A stretch of 64,000 nucleotides of DNA from Metellina segmentata. Lineage: Eukaryota > Arthropoda > Arachnida > Araneae > Tetragnathidae. Shown one piece after another: positions 46,173 through 59,900 of the stretch. Numbering within the stretch: position 1 is the stretch's first letter; the number at the start of each line of letters is the position of its first letter. The stretch covers positions 119,965,444-120,029,443 of the forward strand of contig OX375876.1 of assembly GCA_947359465.1 (NCBI GenBank), in the 5' to 3' direction. A program made the position numbers and the translations under genes. The notes below the pieces were generated by a model. The model was not told the DNA's origin, did no database searches, and saw nothing but the letters and a program-made list of their open reading frames with translations.

Positions 46173-49100
46173 CTGAAATAAAGATTGTCTTCAATTGCAG
46201 AGCAACAACCAATAACCTTATTTCTTAATATGATGAGACGTAACTATTTTGATAAAAATATTTCTTTAAATCAATCTAGAGTACTAGGTAGAAAGTTGAG
46301 TCTTATGAAAAACTGAGCATCGAATTTGGTCCAAAAATTTCTATGTTAGAAAGACAAAACAAGTCAACCTAGGATCATTTAATAGCTGAGAGAACAAAGG
46401 CATGTTTGTGATCTTGAGTTATGATTAACGATGAGGGAGGGGAGTGGAACTATGCCTTTCTGGGACTTACATCTCAACGAAGCAAATTTTGAATCAAGTA
46501 CCTCGAGACTGAGAAGAGTTACGATATCGAAACTGGTCTCAGGCGAAAGCTAACGTAGAGATATGTAGTTTTAAAATATTTGGAAAGAAATAAAATGCAT
46601 GAAGGTGTTGGTTACAACACTTTCGATAGCAATGGAAATTTTAAAAAAAGTCACAATGTAAGAATAATTTTGTCAAAAAGCCAAGCAGAAATATATCGGA
46701 CTTAGTCAATGCGGAAGTCTCGTCAGCTTTCAATAAACACTGGATTTACTAATTGACTACTGAATTTTACTGTGTGGATCGATGATCAAACCAGACATAG
46801 AGTGGGTGATGAGAAGAGAAAAATAGATTTATTCTCAAAACAACATATATATAAATAAAATGAAGATAACATAACGACTTCTATGTATAGAAATAATAAC
46901 TAAAATAAATTTGCATATGATCATAAAGTTGTTGTTGCCAACAAATCTGACTTTCTATCATCTACTACACCCAATTATACAATAGTAATAAAATGAGACA
47001 TATTTACATAAAACCTCTATTCCGTGCTCCTATACAGCCCACACCAATTTTGTTTACATCACATTGAATTCATACGAAAACCGGAGATATACTTGACCTA
47101 GTGACAGAGATCAAAGACATTGGTGTGGGAGGAGTGCTATAGTCATTTTTCGAGTTATCCACTCTATTGTGTAAATTCACAGTTGGAAATTTACAAATTG
47201 AATTATAAGGCAAATAAGTTTTAGAAAAAAAAAACGTTTCATCCTTCAATACATTTAAAGACGACTTGGAACTTAAAGACGTACATATGAATCCTTCCAC
47301 AAATCCTTAAAACCTGAGCATTCACTGATTCCTATGATCATATATTTGTGAACAGTTATTACTACGTTTATTCACTTAAGACTACATTATTAACTTAAAG
47401 ATGTATACAATATCGTCAACCTAAGAAACTGAATGCTAGCTAGTATCTTCCATCAATTTTTTATAGGCTAGATTTCTTCTTTTAGAGTACCATCAACCGT
47501 GTAATAATCCTCTTCGTTCTGATTCTAACTGTGTTATAATGTCACCTTTTAGAACAATCCCTGTCTAACGCTTAATTCCTTAATGGATAAATGCCTACCT
47601 TCCACACAAACATTGAAGCAACTCACCACCAAAAAACCCATTCCTTAACGTCAAAAGTTAATAGCCTCAATTATAATTACCAACTCAGATAGAAACAACT
47701 CAATTCCCTTTCAAAAGCCTACACGCATTGCGTTTTCATTAGAGGAATCAAAAACGTATCTGCGCTTTGAAGAACGCAAGACGATATATGTCCCGAGTCC
47801 CACGTTGTCATCGAAGGCGGTGCAACAACCCGGGACGGTTCTGTGGTGGGAGGGACGGATCCTGGAAACAGGGGGTGGTTCGAGAAGCAGCATCTGCTCC
47901 GAATCACCTGTCTCTCGGTCGTTAGGGATGAAGACTAATTACTTCGCATCACAATAGTACTTCTTTCGTCTCTGATGAGAAGTAGCAAATCAGTTTTCGC
48001 TGATGCTCCTGATGGGGATTTTTGTTTGTTGTTTGCTTCGGGTATTTGCGGGTCGGCCTCTTTTCCACTTGGATGGATTGGTTCCTTTTGTGGAAGGGAA
48101 TTTTACAGTTGTGCACAGACAATGGCTTAAGGGATGGTTGTTTTCGGAGAATGAGCTCAAGGGTTTTAATTGCTTAGTTTTCAAATTATTATATACCGGG
48201 TGTTTCGATACTTCCTGTATAAACTTTAAGAGAAGTTAGTTTTAGGAATAAATATCCTAAAATATATGGCAGACAATGAAAGGGAGGAACGATCGCTCGT
48301 GTATCTCGAGTTTATGTTGCCGGTACAGACCCTTAGAGTTTATGCCCCTGAGTTCTAAGAGAAGGTAGGAAACACAAAATTTATTTGTATTCGAATAGAT
48401 TAGCACATTTGAAGGTAGTTATTTGAATGTACTTCTCACTAGAGCGAAACAACTAAATCCTGGTGACGGTCTAGGATCAAGGAAGGAAATATTCAAAGGA
48501 CAACACCTTGTAATTTTCAAACATGGTCATGAAACGAGGTCATCTCCTGACATAGCACCCTTGAATTTCCCAGCAATTTAGATTTAGAAATAAGATTGTC
48601 GTCAGGGTTTACTAGAGATAGCTGTTCAACAGCGGAGCAGTTGGTAAGTTTGTGCCACAATTCGTGCCGTTCTTGGTTCAGTATTGTCTTCGACACTATG
48701 AAAGTGTATTAATTATAGACGTTATATGTAACTAGGCTAAGCATTGCTTTTGAGAGGAACTTCCAAAATTGTGACCATCATATCGACACGATATCAAGAG
48801 ATTGCTGTTTGAAAAATTCTCCAACTTGACCGATTTGGCACCCTATCCTCTTGTTGGGCGATGTAACATTTTATGTTAGGATGTATGTTTTTTATGATAC
48901 AGTGATGCCAAAATTGGTAAAATCGCCAAAGTCTAGTACGATGACGTGCTGAAGAATCAGATGATAATTGTTCTGTTACACCCAGCTGACGAAAGTAGTT
49001 TAGGGTTAAATTCTTACTAGTTTTAGACAATAGATCCTGGGCACATAAAAAGGTGTTACCATTTCGCACTCTACTTTTATATTTCCTCTATGACATTACT

Positions 49101-50220
49101 GGCGTTGATATGAATGACCAATATTGTTCACATACATGCTGTCTACGTTTCGACACCTTAGTGAACCCACTAATGCATTCAGGTGGAATTTGGAACGAAT
49201 CATGCAACCTTATGAGAATGTGGTTTAATTTTATTTCTTATCTCTTTAAAATTTGCACATGAAGTTTTAAAACCTTCTACTGATGGAAGTATATGCAATC
49301 AATCTCTAAAAAATGCATTTGATCTATAAGAAAAATAGCACATATACTGGAAAGCTGGTATGATCAATTCATGTATTGATTATAGCAGTCTAAATACAAA
49401 TAAAAAAATAAAAATTGGGGAAAGCAAAATGTAATAAAGTTGCCAACTATAGAGATGAACATGTAAAAATTTGTCTTAGCACTATTACAATAACCCTATG
49501 GGATGTATGTCCTATGGGATGTCTCTTCTTTATAGAGACGAAAATAACGGACAATTATAGGTCAATTACATATGAAATGTTTTAAGACCGGTGAAATATT
49601 TCCTATGAAATATTTCAAGATTTTTAATTACCTACTAATCTTTTCAATACTGATAAGTTACCATTAAAATGATTCAAGGCCGATTCAAGCTCTACTTTTC
49701 TTTTTGAATGAAACATTGAATATCATAATTATGTCTTCTACTTCCTCACTACATCATTGAAAGTTAAAAAGATCTGAAGACATTTTCTATATTGTATAAC
49801 GATGTAACACAAGTGTAAATATTTGTTATGGTAACATGGAGCCGAATCCCAATTCCTTTCCGGGTGAATAAACTGCTGAAGAAAAGTAAAATTATTTTTA
49901 AACTTTGTAATAGTGATCCGTTTCTCACATAAATCATAAAAAAGATATAGCTATTAGAAACACTATTTTGGATGTGGCATCTCTTTACTAATGCGTATTT
50001 AACCTTCTATCTAACAAATGATTGATGTGCATAGTAAATTTCTGGTCATATTACTATGTCGCATTTTGACGTTATTTTCCGCTGCTAAGGTCGTATTAAT
50101 TGATATCTAATTTAAGTTATAGTTAAAAACAGGAAGAGCAAAAAAAAAGTAGATTTGTTTGGTAAAGGTAATTTTTACCAATATCAGAAACCAACTTATA
50201 AACACCATTTAATTATTTAA
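46173..50220. other. Upstream intronic or flanking region, no exon recognised
   Basis: I looked on the minus strand for the expected N-terminal domain exon (phase-1 donor) and did not find one. The less AT-rich, CpG-containing patch at 47700-47960 is open in one plus frame and two minus frames, but no family or clear splice pair emerged. 48190-49070 has degenerate phrases such as TSPDIAPL-like that may be an old transposase. Confidence 0.45.
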
Positions 50221-50319
50221 TCAATTGACACCGGTAACCCAGTTGGTTGAGTCGTAAAGTAGTATTTTGTAAGTACTTCGTAGTAAGTAGTTACGCAGTA
50301 AGGTCTTACATAGGTAGTT

Positions 50320-50500
50320 AAATTTGCGTCGCATTGCAGCAAAAAAAACCAGTCTATTACTGACGGTCCGGGATCAATCACGAAGGGAAAGATCCAAGGA
50401 TATCTTAATTTTGAACGATTCGATGACGAAGTCAACTCCTACGCTGGCATCCCGCTCTCCAGTCTACCACATCACACCAGCTATGGGACATTTGAGGCCA
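50320..50500 (-). repeat. SINE 3'-region copy
   Basis: GACGGTCCGGGATCAATCAC, GGGAAAGATCCAAGGATATC and CGATTCGATGACGAAGTCAA match the SINE-family 3' part seen at 3812 and 39694 in the same orientation. Confidence 0.65.
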
Positions 50501-50934
50501 CGACAGGGTTAACATGCACCAGTTCCCACGTGCACAACGGGCTTTGGTCGCATATAATTTCGAACTCTCAATCTTTCGGTTGTTAATCCGTGACTATATC
50601 AAATGGACGACTCTACCAACAACTCTGGCTGCCGGAAGGCTACAACAAATACGTAATTTCATAGAAATCTATATAGAAATATTATCTCGTGAGAACTAAC
50701 TGAAACCAGCAAGTTAGGCGAAAACCAAGAAGTGAGAACTGAAACAAAGGAGTGAGAACTGGAACTGCGTACTTCGCTTAACTTTATTTGAAAGGCTTCT
50801 CAACAGTAACTAATACCACATCTTTATAACATAAACTATATTCAGAGCTTAAATAGGAATGGACATGCACACAAAACATAATAATAGTACACACAAAACA
50901 TAGACTTTATACATATTTAACATCCAAGTGGTAG

Positions 50935-51035
50935 CAGTGAGATATCTCGTTCATGATTAGACAAATTTTGCTATTTACACGGTATACTTTATACGTCGAC
51001 ATCTTGTCAATTTTGCTAATTATGAGGTATGTCAT
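50935..51035. repeat. GATATC-palindrome repeat fragment
   Basis: GTGAGATATCTCGTTCATGA, ACAAATTTTGCTATTTAC and TTGTCAATTTTGCTAATTAT follow the order of the dispersed repeat family. Confidence 0.6.
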
Positions 51036-52049
51036 TCTTCAATGGGAATGAAAACAAGTAGAGAAAATAAATTGTCCTTTAACTAGAAATGGTCACAGTT
51101 TGAAACAGAATTTTATGTGAGAGGCTTGCCACTGCAGGAAGTTTTCAACACGAAACTATCTAGGAGGGTTACTAGACTTGAAAGATATTACTGATTCCAT
51201 CCAATAGTATCTTAATAGACATTAAAGACATAACATGACTGGATCCAATATCTTTAAAAATATTAAAGATAGTACATCATTCGATACGTACTTACAATGA
51301 TTTTTATATTCTCAAGATATGGTCCAGTGTCGCGATTTGTAACAGAGATAGTTTCGATTTGCCTTGCGTGATGCGAGGAATTTCATTTCAGTGCTTACGT
51401 GTTCACTCCTAGCTAGACTACACACTGGAGCAGATTGCGAGCAACTAATACGGAACCTGTTTGGGCTGTGATGGCGAAGCGTGAAAAAAAAAGTAGGAAC
51501 TAGTAGTGGGATGGCGGTGAAACATAACATTGCTATGCATTATTTTGTTGTTTCCTGTTAATGTAGTCAGAAATTGCACTTTATAGTATCGTCCATTCCT
51601 CCTGAGTTTCAACTGCAATTGTGTCTTGCTTATCATTCAATAACGAAAAGATATATTTTGATACACTATTTTCTAATTTCCATGTCCACTAATTACTTGT
51701 TGAGAATAGGAATGTACCACATGGGTGTTGTTGAGAGAGGAACTTCTTGCTGACACTCTCGGCGAGACCCACGTGATCGTTCGTAAAGTAATGTGATTAA
51801 AACAATTTCAAAGACTTCCTGAATGGCACGGCTTCGGGTGTGAGCTTTCTTGATGAGCTCCCTCCTTTTTCTTGAAACTTGAATTTATGTATCTCAGCGT
51901 AATATTATCGTTTGTTGTGTTGTTGTACCGTTTGTACTGTTTGTTTGATGTCCGAAAATAAATCACAAAAAGACATTCTTGGACTCGATGAATCTTTACA
52001 TTACTTCCAATTGCCACTACACAAAAATAAACTTAACAATCCAAATGAT

Positions 52050-52305
52050 TTTTGTATTCGACTCTAGATCGGAAGGTACCTGGTTCGAACCCGAGTCAGT
52101 GAACGCATGTTTGTAAGCATATGGTGTCGAGAGTCCTCACATTAGGTTGGAGAGTTGGGTGCCAGCTCAAGTGTTGCCTCCTCATCTGACCGTGGTTCAA
52201 AATTACGTGGTGTTGTCCTCGGGTCTTTCCCTTAGGGGATAGATCTCGGACAGTCACCATTAGCCAGTTGTGTTGCTCTAGTGTGACGCTAATTAAAAGT
52301 TACCA
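52050..52305 (+). repeat. tRNA-derived SINE
   Basis: It carries B box CTGGTTCGAACCCGAG near 52080-52095. The 3' half (AAAATTACGTGGTGTTGTCC, GGGTCTTTCCCTTAGGGGAT, CTCTAGTGTGACGCTAATTA) matches the minus-oriented copies at 39694 and 50320. The A-box side is diverged. Confidence 0.7.
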
Positions 52306-52317
52306 AATTATCAAATG

Positions 52318-52514
52318 GTTTTTGACTTGATATCTCGTCCGTCGTTATCTGACTGATTTTCCTAATGGTGACATATTTCGTTTTCAAGATACTATCGAAT
52401 TTTAGATGATGATGAGATCATAATCTGGTCAGTTTTCTTCTGATTGTGAGTTACCTCATTCATAAAAATGTGGTCAGCTTTGCTAATGACGAGATCTCTC
52501 GTAGAGCAAACCAC
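52318..52514. repeat. Interspersed GATATC-palindrome repeat, copy 3
   Basis: Shares the ordered phrases TTGATATCTCGTC, GATGATGAGATCATAATCTG, GTCAGTTTTCTTCTGAT, GCTTTGCTAATGACGAGATC and terminal AACCACC with copies at 14085 and 18015. Confidence 0.8.
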
Positions 52515-53954
52515 CAAGTAGTTCTAAGAACATTACAGAAATCAGCATTATTTAAAAAAAAACGTGGTTTGCTGTTGAAAACATAATAAACGAAGATCTA
52601 ATACACATTTTATTGTATTCCGTTTGCAACTTGATTAGAACAATTGTAACAAAATTACTGTTGTGCCCGGGAGCAGAAAGTGCTTAAAACTGTAACGTAA
52701 ATCGCAGAAAAGTTTATCCAGAACAAATATTTCTTAATTTTGTCAAAATTTTATCCGATTTGTTTTCAATTATAAGCTACAATGTTCTGTAGAGCAAAGC
52801 GCGCTCCTAGCCACACCTTTTTTATTTTCTATCTATGGAACAACCTCCCTATACCGCCCAAATGACCACAAACACTTAATAAATAGCACATCTATGTCAA
52901 TGAAAAAATAATTAACTTTAAAAGTTAACGACAGATTTGCAAATTCTGAAAGTATGCCTTGGCTTTAAATAAAATTAATTTTGATGTTTTATTACAAAAA
53001 TGCAATTCATATTTTGCGGATTGTTGTGTTTTACGTCTGTTTCTAATTTGACTGCAGTTTTCAAAATTGAGACAAAATGCCTGCTGACTAATGGCAATAG
53101 TTTGAAATTGTGTTGCAGAACACTCAATATAATTCTGCACCTGGGTTGTGATGTATGCATGGTAATTTAATGTTTCTATCAAGTAAGAGTGTGAATTTCG
53201 AAGTTTTATTTCTTTATCCGCACATTGAGTGCAAAAAGAAACGAAAGCGGTTGAACAGAAGCTGAAAAGAAACGTTATCCAGCCTATAAACGCAAGATAT
53301 ATGGCGTTTCCTCAGTAGACCATACCCCACAGTAGGATAAAGAGTATGCGTGCTGTGTTTTTATCTCTAAAACCCACTGACTCGTTTATCAAAGTGATGG
53401 TATATTGTGAAAATAAACGAGATTCCGTTTCAGGTCATGGAGCGTGAAAAAGCTTTAAAACTCCATAAATACGAGACGAAACCGGCCCACATTTCATATT
53501 CCGTAACATATAGCGGGGTATATTTATACTCCAAAACATCGTTCTTTACAAAGTGCAATAAATCAGTCCTCTTACGTCTGAAATTGTCTGTTTGTCAATA
53601 TAGAGCGCGATGTTTTTATGGCGGTTCAAGCAGCCGTTGGAATTTGGGCTAGTGAAGATACTCGGGAGTGATTTTATTTCCTTTTTGAGGCAACAACCGT
53701 CTTCTTTTGTCTAGCATTCTAGTTGTTGATACATTCATCTCTTTCAGAGTTTATACGTAATATTGTGCATTTGTTCGTTTAGCAACGTGTAGCTGATAAT
53801 TTAAACGGTGTTGCCTTTTGTTAAATAGTGTTTCGTTAACCTGTACATTAGGCATTTTGGGATGTGGTAATTATTTGCTACATGTATTCTGATTAGGCTA
53901 GAACTCGTACGACTTTATATGGTAAGAGCTGAATAACCCGGCGTTGCTCGGGTT
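52515..53954. other. AT-rich sequence before the satellite, nothing recognised
   Basis: Short ORFs at 53182-52925 (minus) and 53407-53652 (plus) match no family I know and lack supporting splice or start context. The segment ends with AACCCGGCGTTGCTCGGGTT (53937-53956), an imperfect hairpin at the satellite junction. Confidence 0.5.
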
Positions 53955-56900
53955 TTAAATATGACCGCGACATTTCCCTGTGTTAACTCAAATACACAAA
54001 CCCTGTAGTACGTGTTTCCTACCGCGACAGGTAAAATATTACCGCGACATTTCCCTGTGTTAACTCAAATACACAAACTCTATAGTACGTGCTTCCTACG
54101 CGACACGTAAAATATGACCGCGACATTTCCCTGTGTTAACTCAAATACACAAACCCTATAGTACGTGTTTCCTACGCGACAGGTAAAATATGACCGCGAC
54201 ATTTCCCTGTGTTAATTCAAATACACAAACCCTATAGTTGTGTTTCCTACCGCGACACGTAAAATATGACCGCGACATTTCCTTGTGTTAACTCCAATAC
54301 ACAAACCCTGTAGTACGTGTTTCCTACCGCGACAGGTAAAATATGACCGCGACATTTCCCTGTGTTAACTCAAATACACAAACTCTATAGTACGTGTTTC
54401 CTACGCGACAGGTAAAATATGACCACGACATTTCCCTGTGTTAACTCAAATACACAAACCCTATAGTACGTGTTTCCTACGCTACAAGTAAAATTTGACC
54501 GCGACATTTCCCTGTGTTAATTCAAATACACAAACCCTATAGTTGTGTTTCCTACCGCGACATGTAAAATATGACCGCGACATTTCCTTGTGTAACTCCA
54601 ATACACAAACCCTGTAGTACGTGTTTCCTACCGCGACAGGTAAAATATGACCACGACATTTCCCTGTGTTAACTCAAATACACAAACCCTATAGTACGTG
54701 TTTCCTACGCTACAGGTAAAATATGACCGCGACATTTCCCTGTGTTAATTCAAATACACAAACCCTGTAGTTGTGTTTCCTACCGCGACATGTAAAATAT
54801 GACCGCGACATTTCCCTGTGTTAACTCAAGTACACAAACTCTAGAGTACGAATTTCCTACGCGACAGGTAAAATATGACCGCGACATTTCCCTGTGTTAA
54901 CTCAAATACACAAACCCTATAGTACGTGTTTCCTAAGCTACAGGTAAAATATGACCGCGACATTTCCCTGTGTTAATTCAAATACACAAACCCTGTAGTA
55001 CGTGTTTCCTACCGCGACAGGTAAAATATCACCGCGACATTTCCCTGTGTTAACTCAAGTACACAAACTCTATAGTACGAATTTCCTACGCGACAGGTAA
55101 AATATGACCGCGACATTTCCCTGTGTTAACTCAAATACACAAACCCTATAGTACGCGTTTCCTACGCGACAGATAAAATATTACCGTGACATTTCCCTGT
55201 GTTAACTCAAATACACAAACCCTATAGTTGTGTTTCCTACTGCGACATGTAAAATATGACCGACACATTTCCTTGTGTTAACTCCAATACACAAACCCTG
55301 TAGTACGTGTTTCCTACCGCGACAGGTAAAATATGACCGCGACATTTCCCTGTGTTAACTCAAATACACAAACTCTATAATACGTGTTTCCTACGCGACA
55401 GGTAAAATATGACCGCGACATTTCCCTGTGTTAACTCAAATACACAAACCCTATAGTACGTGTTTCCTACGCGACAGATAAAATATTACCGCGACATTTC
55501 CCTGTGTTAATTCAAATACACAAACCCTATAGTTGTGTTTCCTACCGCGACATGTAAAATATGACCGCGACATTTCCTTGTGTTAACTACAACACACAAA
55601 CCCTGTAGTACGTGTTTCCTACCGCGACAGGTAAAATATGACCACGACATTTCCCTGTGTTAATTCAAATACACAAACCCTGTAGTTGTGTTTCCTACCG
55701 CGACATGTAAAATATGACCGCGACATTTCCCTGTGTTAACTCAAGTACACAAACTCTATAGTACGAATTTCCTACGCGACAGGTAAAATATGACCGCGAC
55801 ATTTCCCTGTGTTAACTCAAATACACAAACCCTATAGTTGTGTTTCCTACCGCGACATGTAAAATATGACCGAGACATTTCCTTGTGTTAACTCCAATAC
55901 ACAAACCCTGTAGTACGTGTTTCCTACCGCGACAGGTAAAATATGACCGCGACATTTCCCTGTGTTAACTCAAATACACAAACTCTATAGTACGTGTTTC
56001 CTACGCGACAGGTAAAATATGACCGCGACATTTCCCTGTGTTAACTCAAATACACAAACCCTATAGTACGTGTTTCCTACGCTAAAAGTAAAATTTGACC
56101 GCGACATTTCCCTGTGTTAATTCAAATACACAAACCCTATAGTTGTGTTTCCTACCGCGTCATGTAAAATATGACCGCGACATTTCCTTGTGTTAACTCC
56201 AACACACAAACCCTGTAGTACGTGTTTCCTACTGCGACAGGTAAAATATGACCACGACATTTCCCTGTGTTAACTCAAATACACAAACCCTATAGTACGT
56301 GTTTCCTACGCTACAGGTAAAATATGACCGCGACATTTCCCTGTGTTAATTCAAATACACAAACCCTGTAGTTGTGTTTCCTACCGCGACATGTAAAATA
56401 TGACCGCGACATTTCTCTGTGTTAACTCAAGTACACAAACTCTATAGTACGAATTTCCTACGCGACAGGTAAAATATGACCGCGACATTTCCCTGTGTTA
56501 ACTCAAATACACAAACCCTATAGTACGTGTTTCCTACGCTACAGGTAAAATATGACCGCGACATTTCCCTGTGTTAATTCAAATACACAAACCCTGTAGT
56601 ACGTGTTTCCTACCGCGACAGGTAAAATATCACCGCGACATTTCCCTGTGTTAACTCAAATACACAAACCCTATAGTTGTGTTTCCTACCGCGACATGTA
56701 AAATATGACCGAGACATTTCCTTGTATTAACTCCAATATACAAACCCTGTAGTACGTGTTTCCTACCGCGACAGGTAAAATATGACCACGACATTTCCCT
56801 GTGTTAACTCAAATACACAAACCCTATAGTACGTGTTTCCTACGCTACAAGTAAAATTTGACCGCGACATTTCCCTGTGTTAATTCAAATACACAAACCC

Positions 56901-59900
56901 TATAGTTGTGTTTCCTACCGCGACATGTAAAATATGACCGCGACATTTTCTTGTGTAACTCCAATACACAAACCCTGTAGTACGTGTTTCCTACCGCGAC
57001 AGGTAAAATATGACCACGACATTTCCCTGTGTTAACTCAAATACACAAACCCTATAGTACGTGTTTCCTACGCTACAGGTAAAATATGACCGCGACATTT
57101 CCCTGTGTTAATTCAAATACACAAACCCTGTAGTTGTGTTTCCTACCGCGACATGTAAAATATGACCGCGACATTTCCCTGTGTTAACTCAAGTACACAA
57201 ACTCTAGAGTACGAATTTCCTACGCGACAGGTAAAATATGACCGCGACATTTCCCTGTGTTAACTCAAATACACAAACCCTATAGTACGTGTTTCCTAAG
57301 CTACAGGTAAAATATGACCGCGACATTTCCCTGTGTTAATTCAAATACACAAACCCTGTAGTACGTGTTTCCTACCGCGACAGGTAAAATATCACCGCGA
57401 CATTTCCCTGTGTTAACTCAAGTACACAAACTCTATAGTACGAATTTCCTACGCGACAGGTAAAATATGACCGCGACATTTCCCTGTGTTAACTCAAATA
57501 CACAAACCCTATAGTACGCGTTTCCTACGCGACAGATAAAATATTACCGTGACATTTCCCTGTGTTAACTCAAATACACAAACCCTATAGTTGTGTTTCC
57601 TACTGCGACATGTAAAATATGACCGACACATTTCCTTGTGTTAACTCCAATACACAAACCCTGTAGTACGTGTTTCCTACCGCGACAGGTAAAATATGAC
57701 CGCGACATTTCCCTGTGTTAACTCAAATACACAAACTCTATAGTACGTGTTTCCTACGCGACAGGTAAAATATGACCGCGACATTTCCCTGTGTTAACTC
57801 AAATACACAAACCCTATAGTACGTGTTTCCTACGCGACAGATAAAATATTACCGCGACATTTCCCTGTGTTAATTCAAATACACAAACCCTATAGTTGTG
57901 TTTCCTACCGCGACATGTAAAATATGACCGCGACATTTCCTTGTGTTAACTACAACACACAAACCCTGTAGTACGTGTTTCCTACCGCGACAGGTAAAAT
58001 ATGACCACGACATTTCCCTGTGTTAATTCAAATACACAAACCCTGTAGTTGTGTTTCCTACCGCGACATGTAAAATATGACCGCGACATTTCCCTGTGTT
58101 AACTCAAGTACACAAACTCTATAGTACGAATTTCCTACGCGACAGGTAAAATATGACCGCGACATTTCCCTGTGTTAACTCAAATACACAAACCCCATAG
58201 TTGTGTTTCCTACCTCGACATGTAAAATATGACCGAGACATTTCCTTGTGTTAACTCCAATACACAAACCCTGTAGTACGTGTTTCCTACCGCGACAGGT
58301 AAAATATGACCGCGACATTTCCCTGTGTTAACTCAAATACACAAACTCTATAGTACGTGTTTCCTACGCGACAGGTAAAATATGACCGCGACATTTCCCT
58401 GTGTTAACTCAAATACACAAACCCTATAGTACGTGTTTCCTACGCTAAAAGTAAAAGTTGACCGCGACATTTCCCTGTGTTAATTCAAATACACAAACCC
58501 TATAGTTGTGTTTCCTACCGCGACAGGTAAAATATGACCACGACATTTCCCTGTGTTAACTCAAATACACAAACCCTATAGTACGTGTTTCCTACGCTAC
58601 AGGTAAAATATGACCGCGACATTTCCCTGTGTTAATTCAAATACACAAACCCTGTAGTTGTGTTTCCTACCGCGACATGTAAAATATGACCGCGACATTT
58701 CTCTGTGTTAACTCAAGTACACAAACTCTATAGTACGAATTTCCTACGCGACAGGTAAAATATGACCGCGACATTTCCCTGTGTTAACTCAAATACACAA
58801 ACCCTATAGTACGTGTTTCCTACGCTACAGGTAAAATATGACCGCGACATTTCCCTGTGTTAATTCAAATACACAAACCCTGTAGTACGTGTTTCCTACC
58901 GCGACAGGTAAAATATCACCGCGACATTTCCCTGTGTTAACTCAAATACACAAACCCTATAGTTGTGTTTCCTACCGCGACATGTAAAATATGACCGAGA
59001 CATTTCCTTGTATTAACTCCAATATACAAACCCTGTAGTACGTGTTTCCTACCGCGACAGGTAAAATATGACCACGACATTTCCCTGTGTTAACTCAAAT
59101 ACACAAACCCTATAGTACGTGTTTCCTACGCTACAAGTAAAATTTGACCGCGACATTTCCCTGTGTTAATTCAAATACACAAACCCTATAGTTGTGTTTC
59201 CTACCGCGACATGTAAAATATGACCGCGACATTTCCTTGTGTAACTCCAATACACAAACCCTGTAGTACGTGTTTCCTACCGCGACAGGTAAAATATGAC
59301 CACGACATTTCCCTGTGTTAACTCAAATACACAAACCCTATAGTACGTGTTTCCTACGCTACAGGTAAAATATGACCGCGACATTTCCCTGTGTTAATTC
59401 AAATACACAAACCCTGTAGTTGTGTTTCCTACCGCGACATGTAAAATATGACCGCGACATTTCCCTGTGTTAACTCAAGTACACAAACTCTAGAGTACGA
59501 ATTTCCTACGCGACAGGTAAAATATGACCGCGACATTTCCCTGTGTTAACTCAAATACACAAACCCTATAGTACGTGTTTCCTAAGCTACAGGTAAAATA
59601 TGACCGCGACATTTCCCTGTGTTAATTCAAATACACAAACCCTGTAGTACGTGTTTCCTACCGCGACAGGTAAAATATCACCGCGACATTTCCCTGTGTT
59701 AACTCAAGTACACAAACTCTATAGTACGAATTTCCTACGCGACAGGTAAAATATGACCGCGACATTTCCCTGTGTTAACTCAAATACACAAACCCTATAG
59801 TACGCGTTTCCTACGCGACAGATAAAATATTACCGTGACATTTCCCTGTGTTAACTCAAATACACAAACCCTATAGTTGTGTTTCCTACTGCGACATGTA

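Noticed and set aside
48794..49069. 91-codon minus ORF as a candidate N-terminal exon of the host gene
   Set aside because: Lacks the cysteine/aromatic pattern expected for the family's N-terminal domain and has no phase-1 donor leading to exon A.
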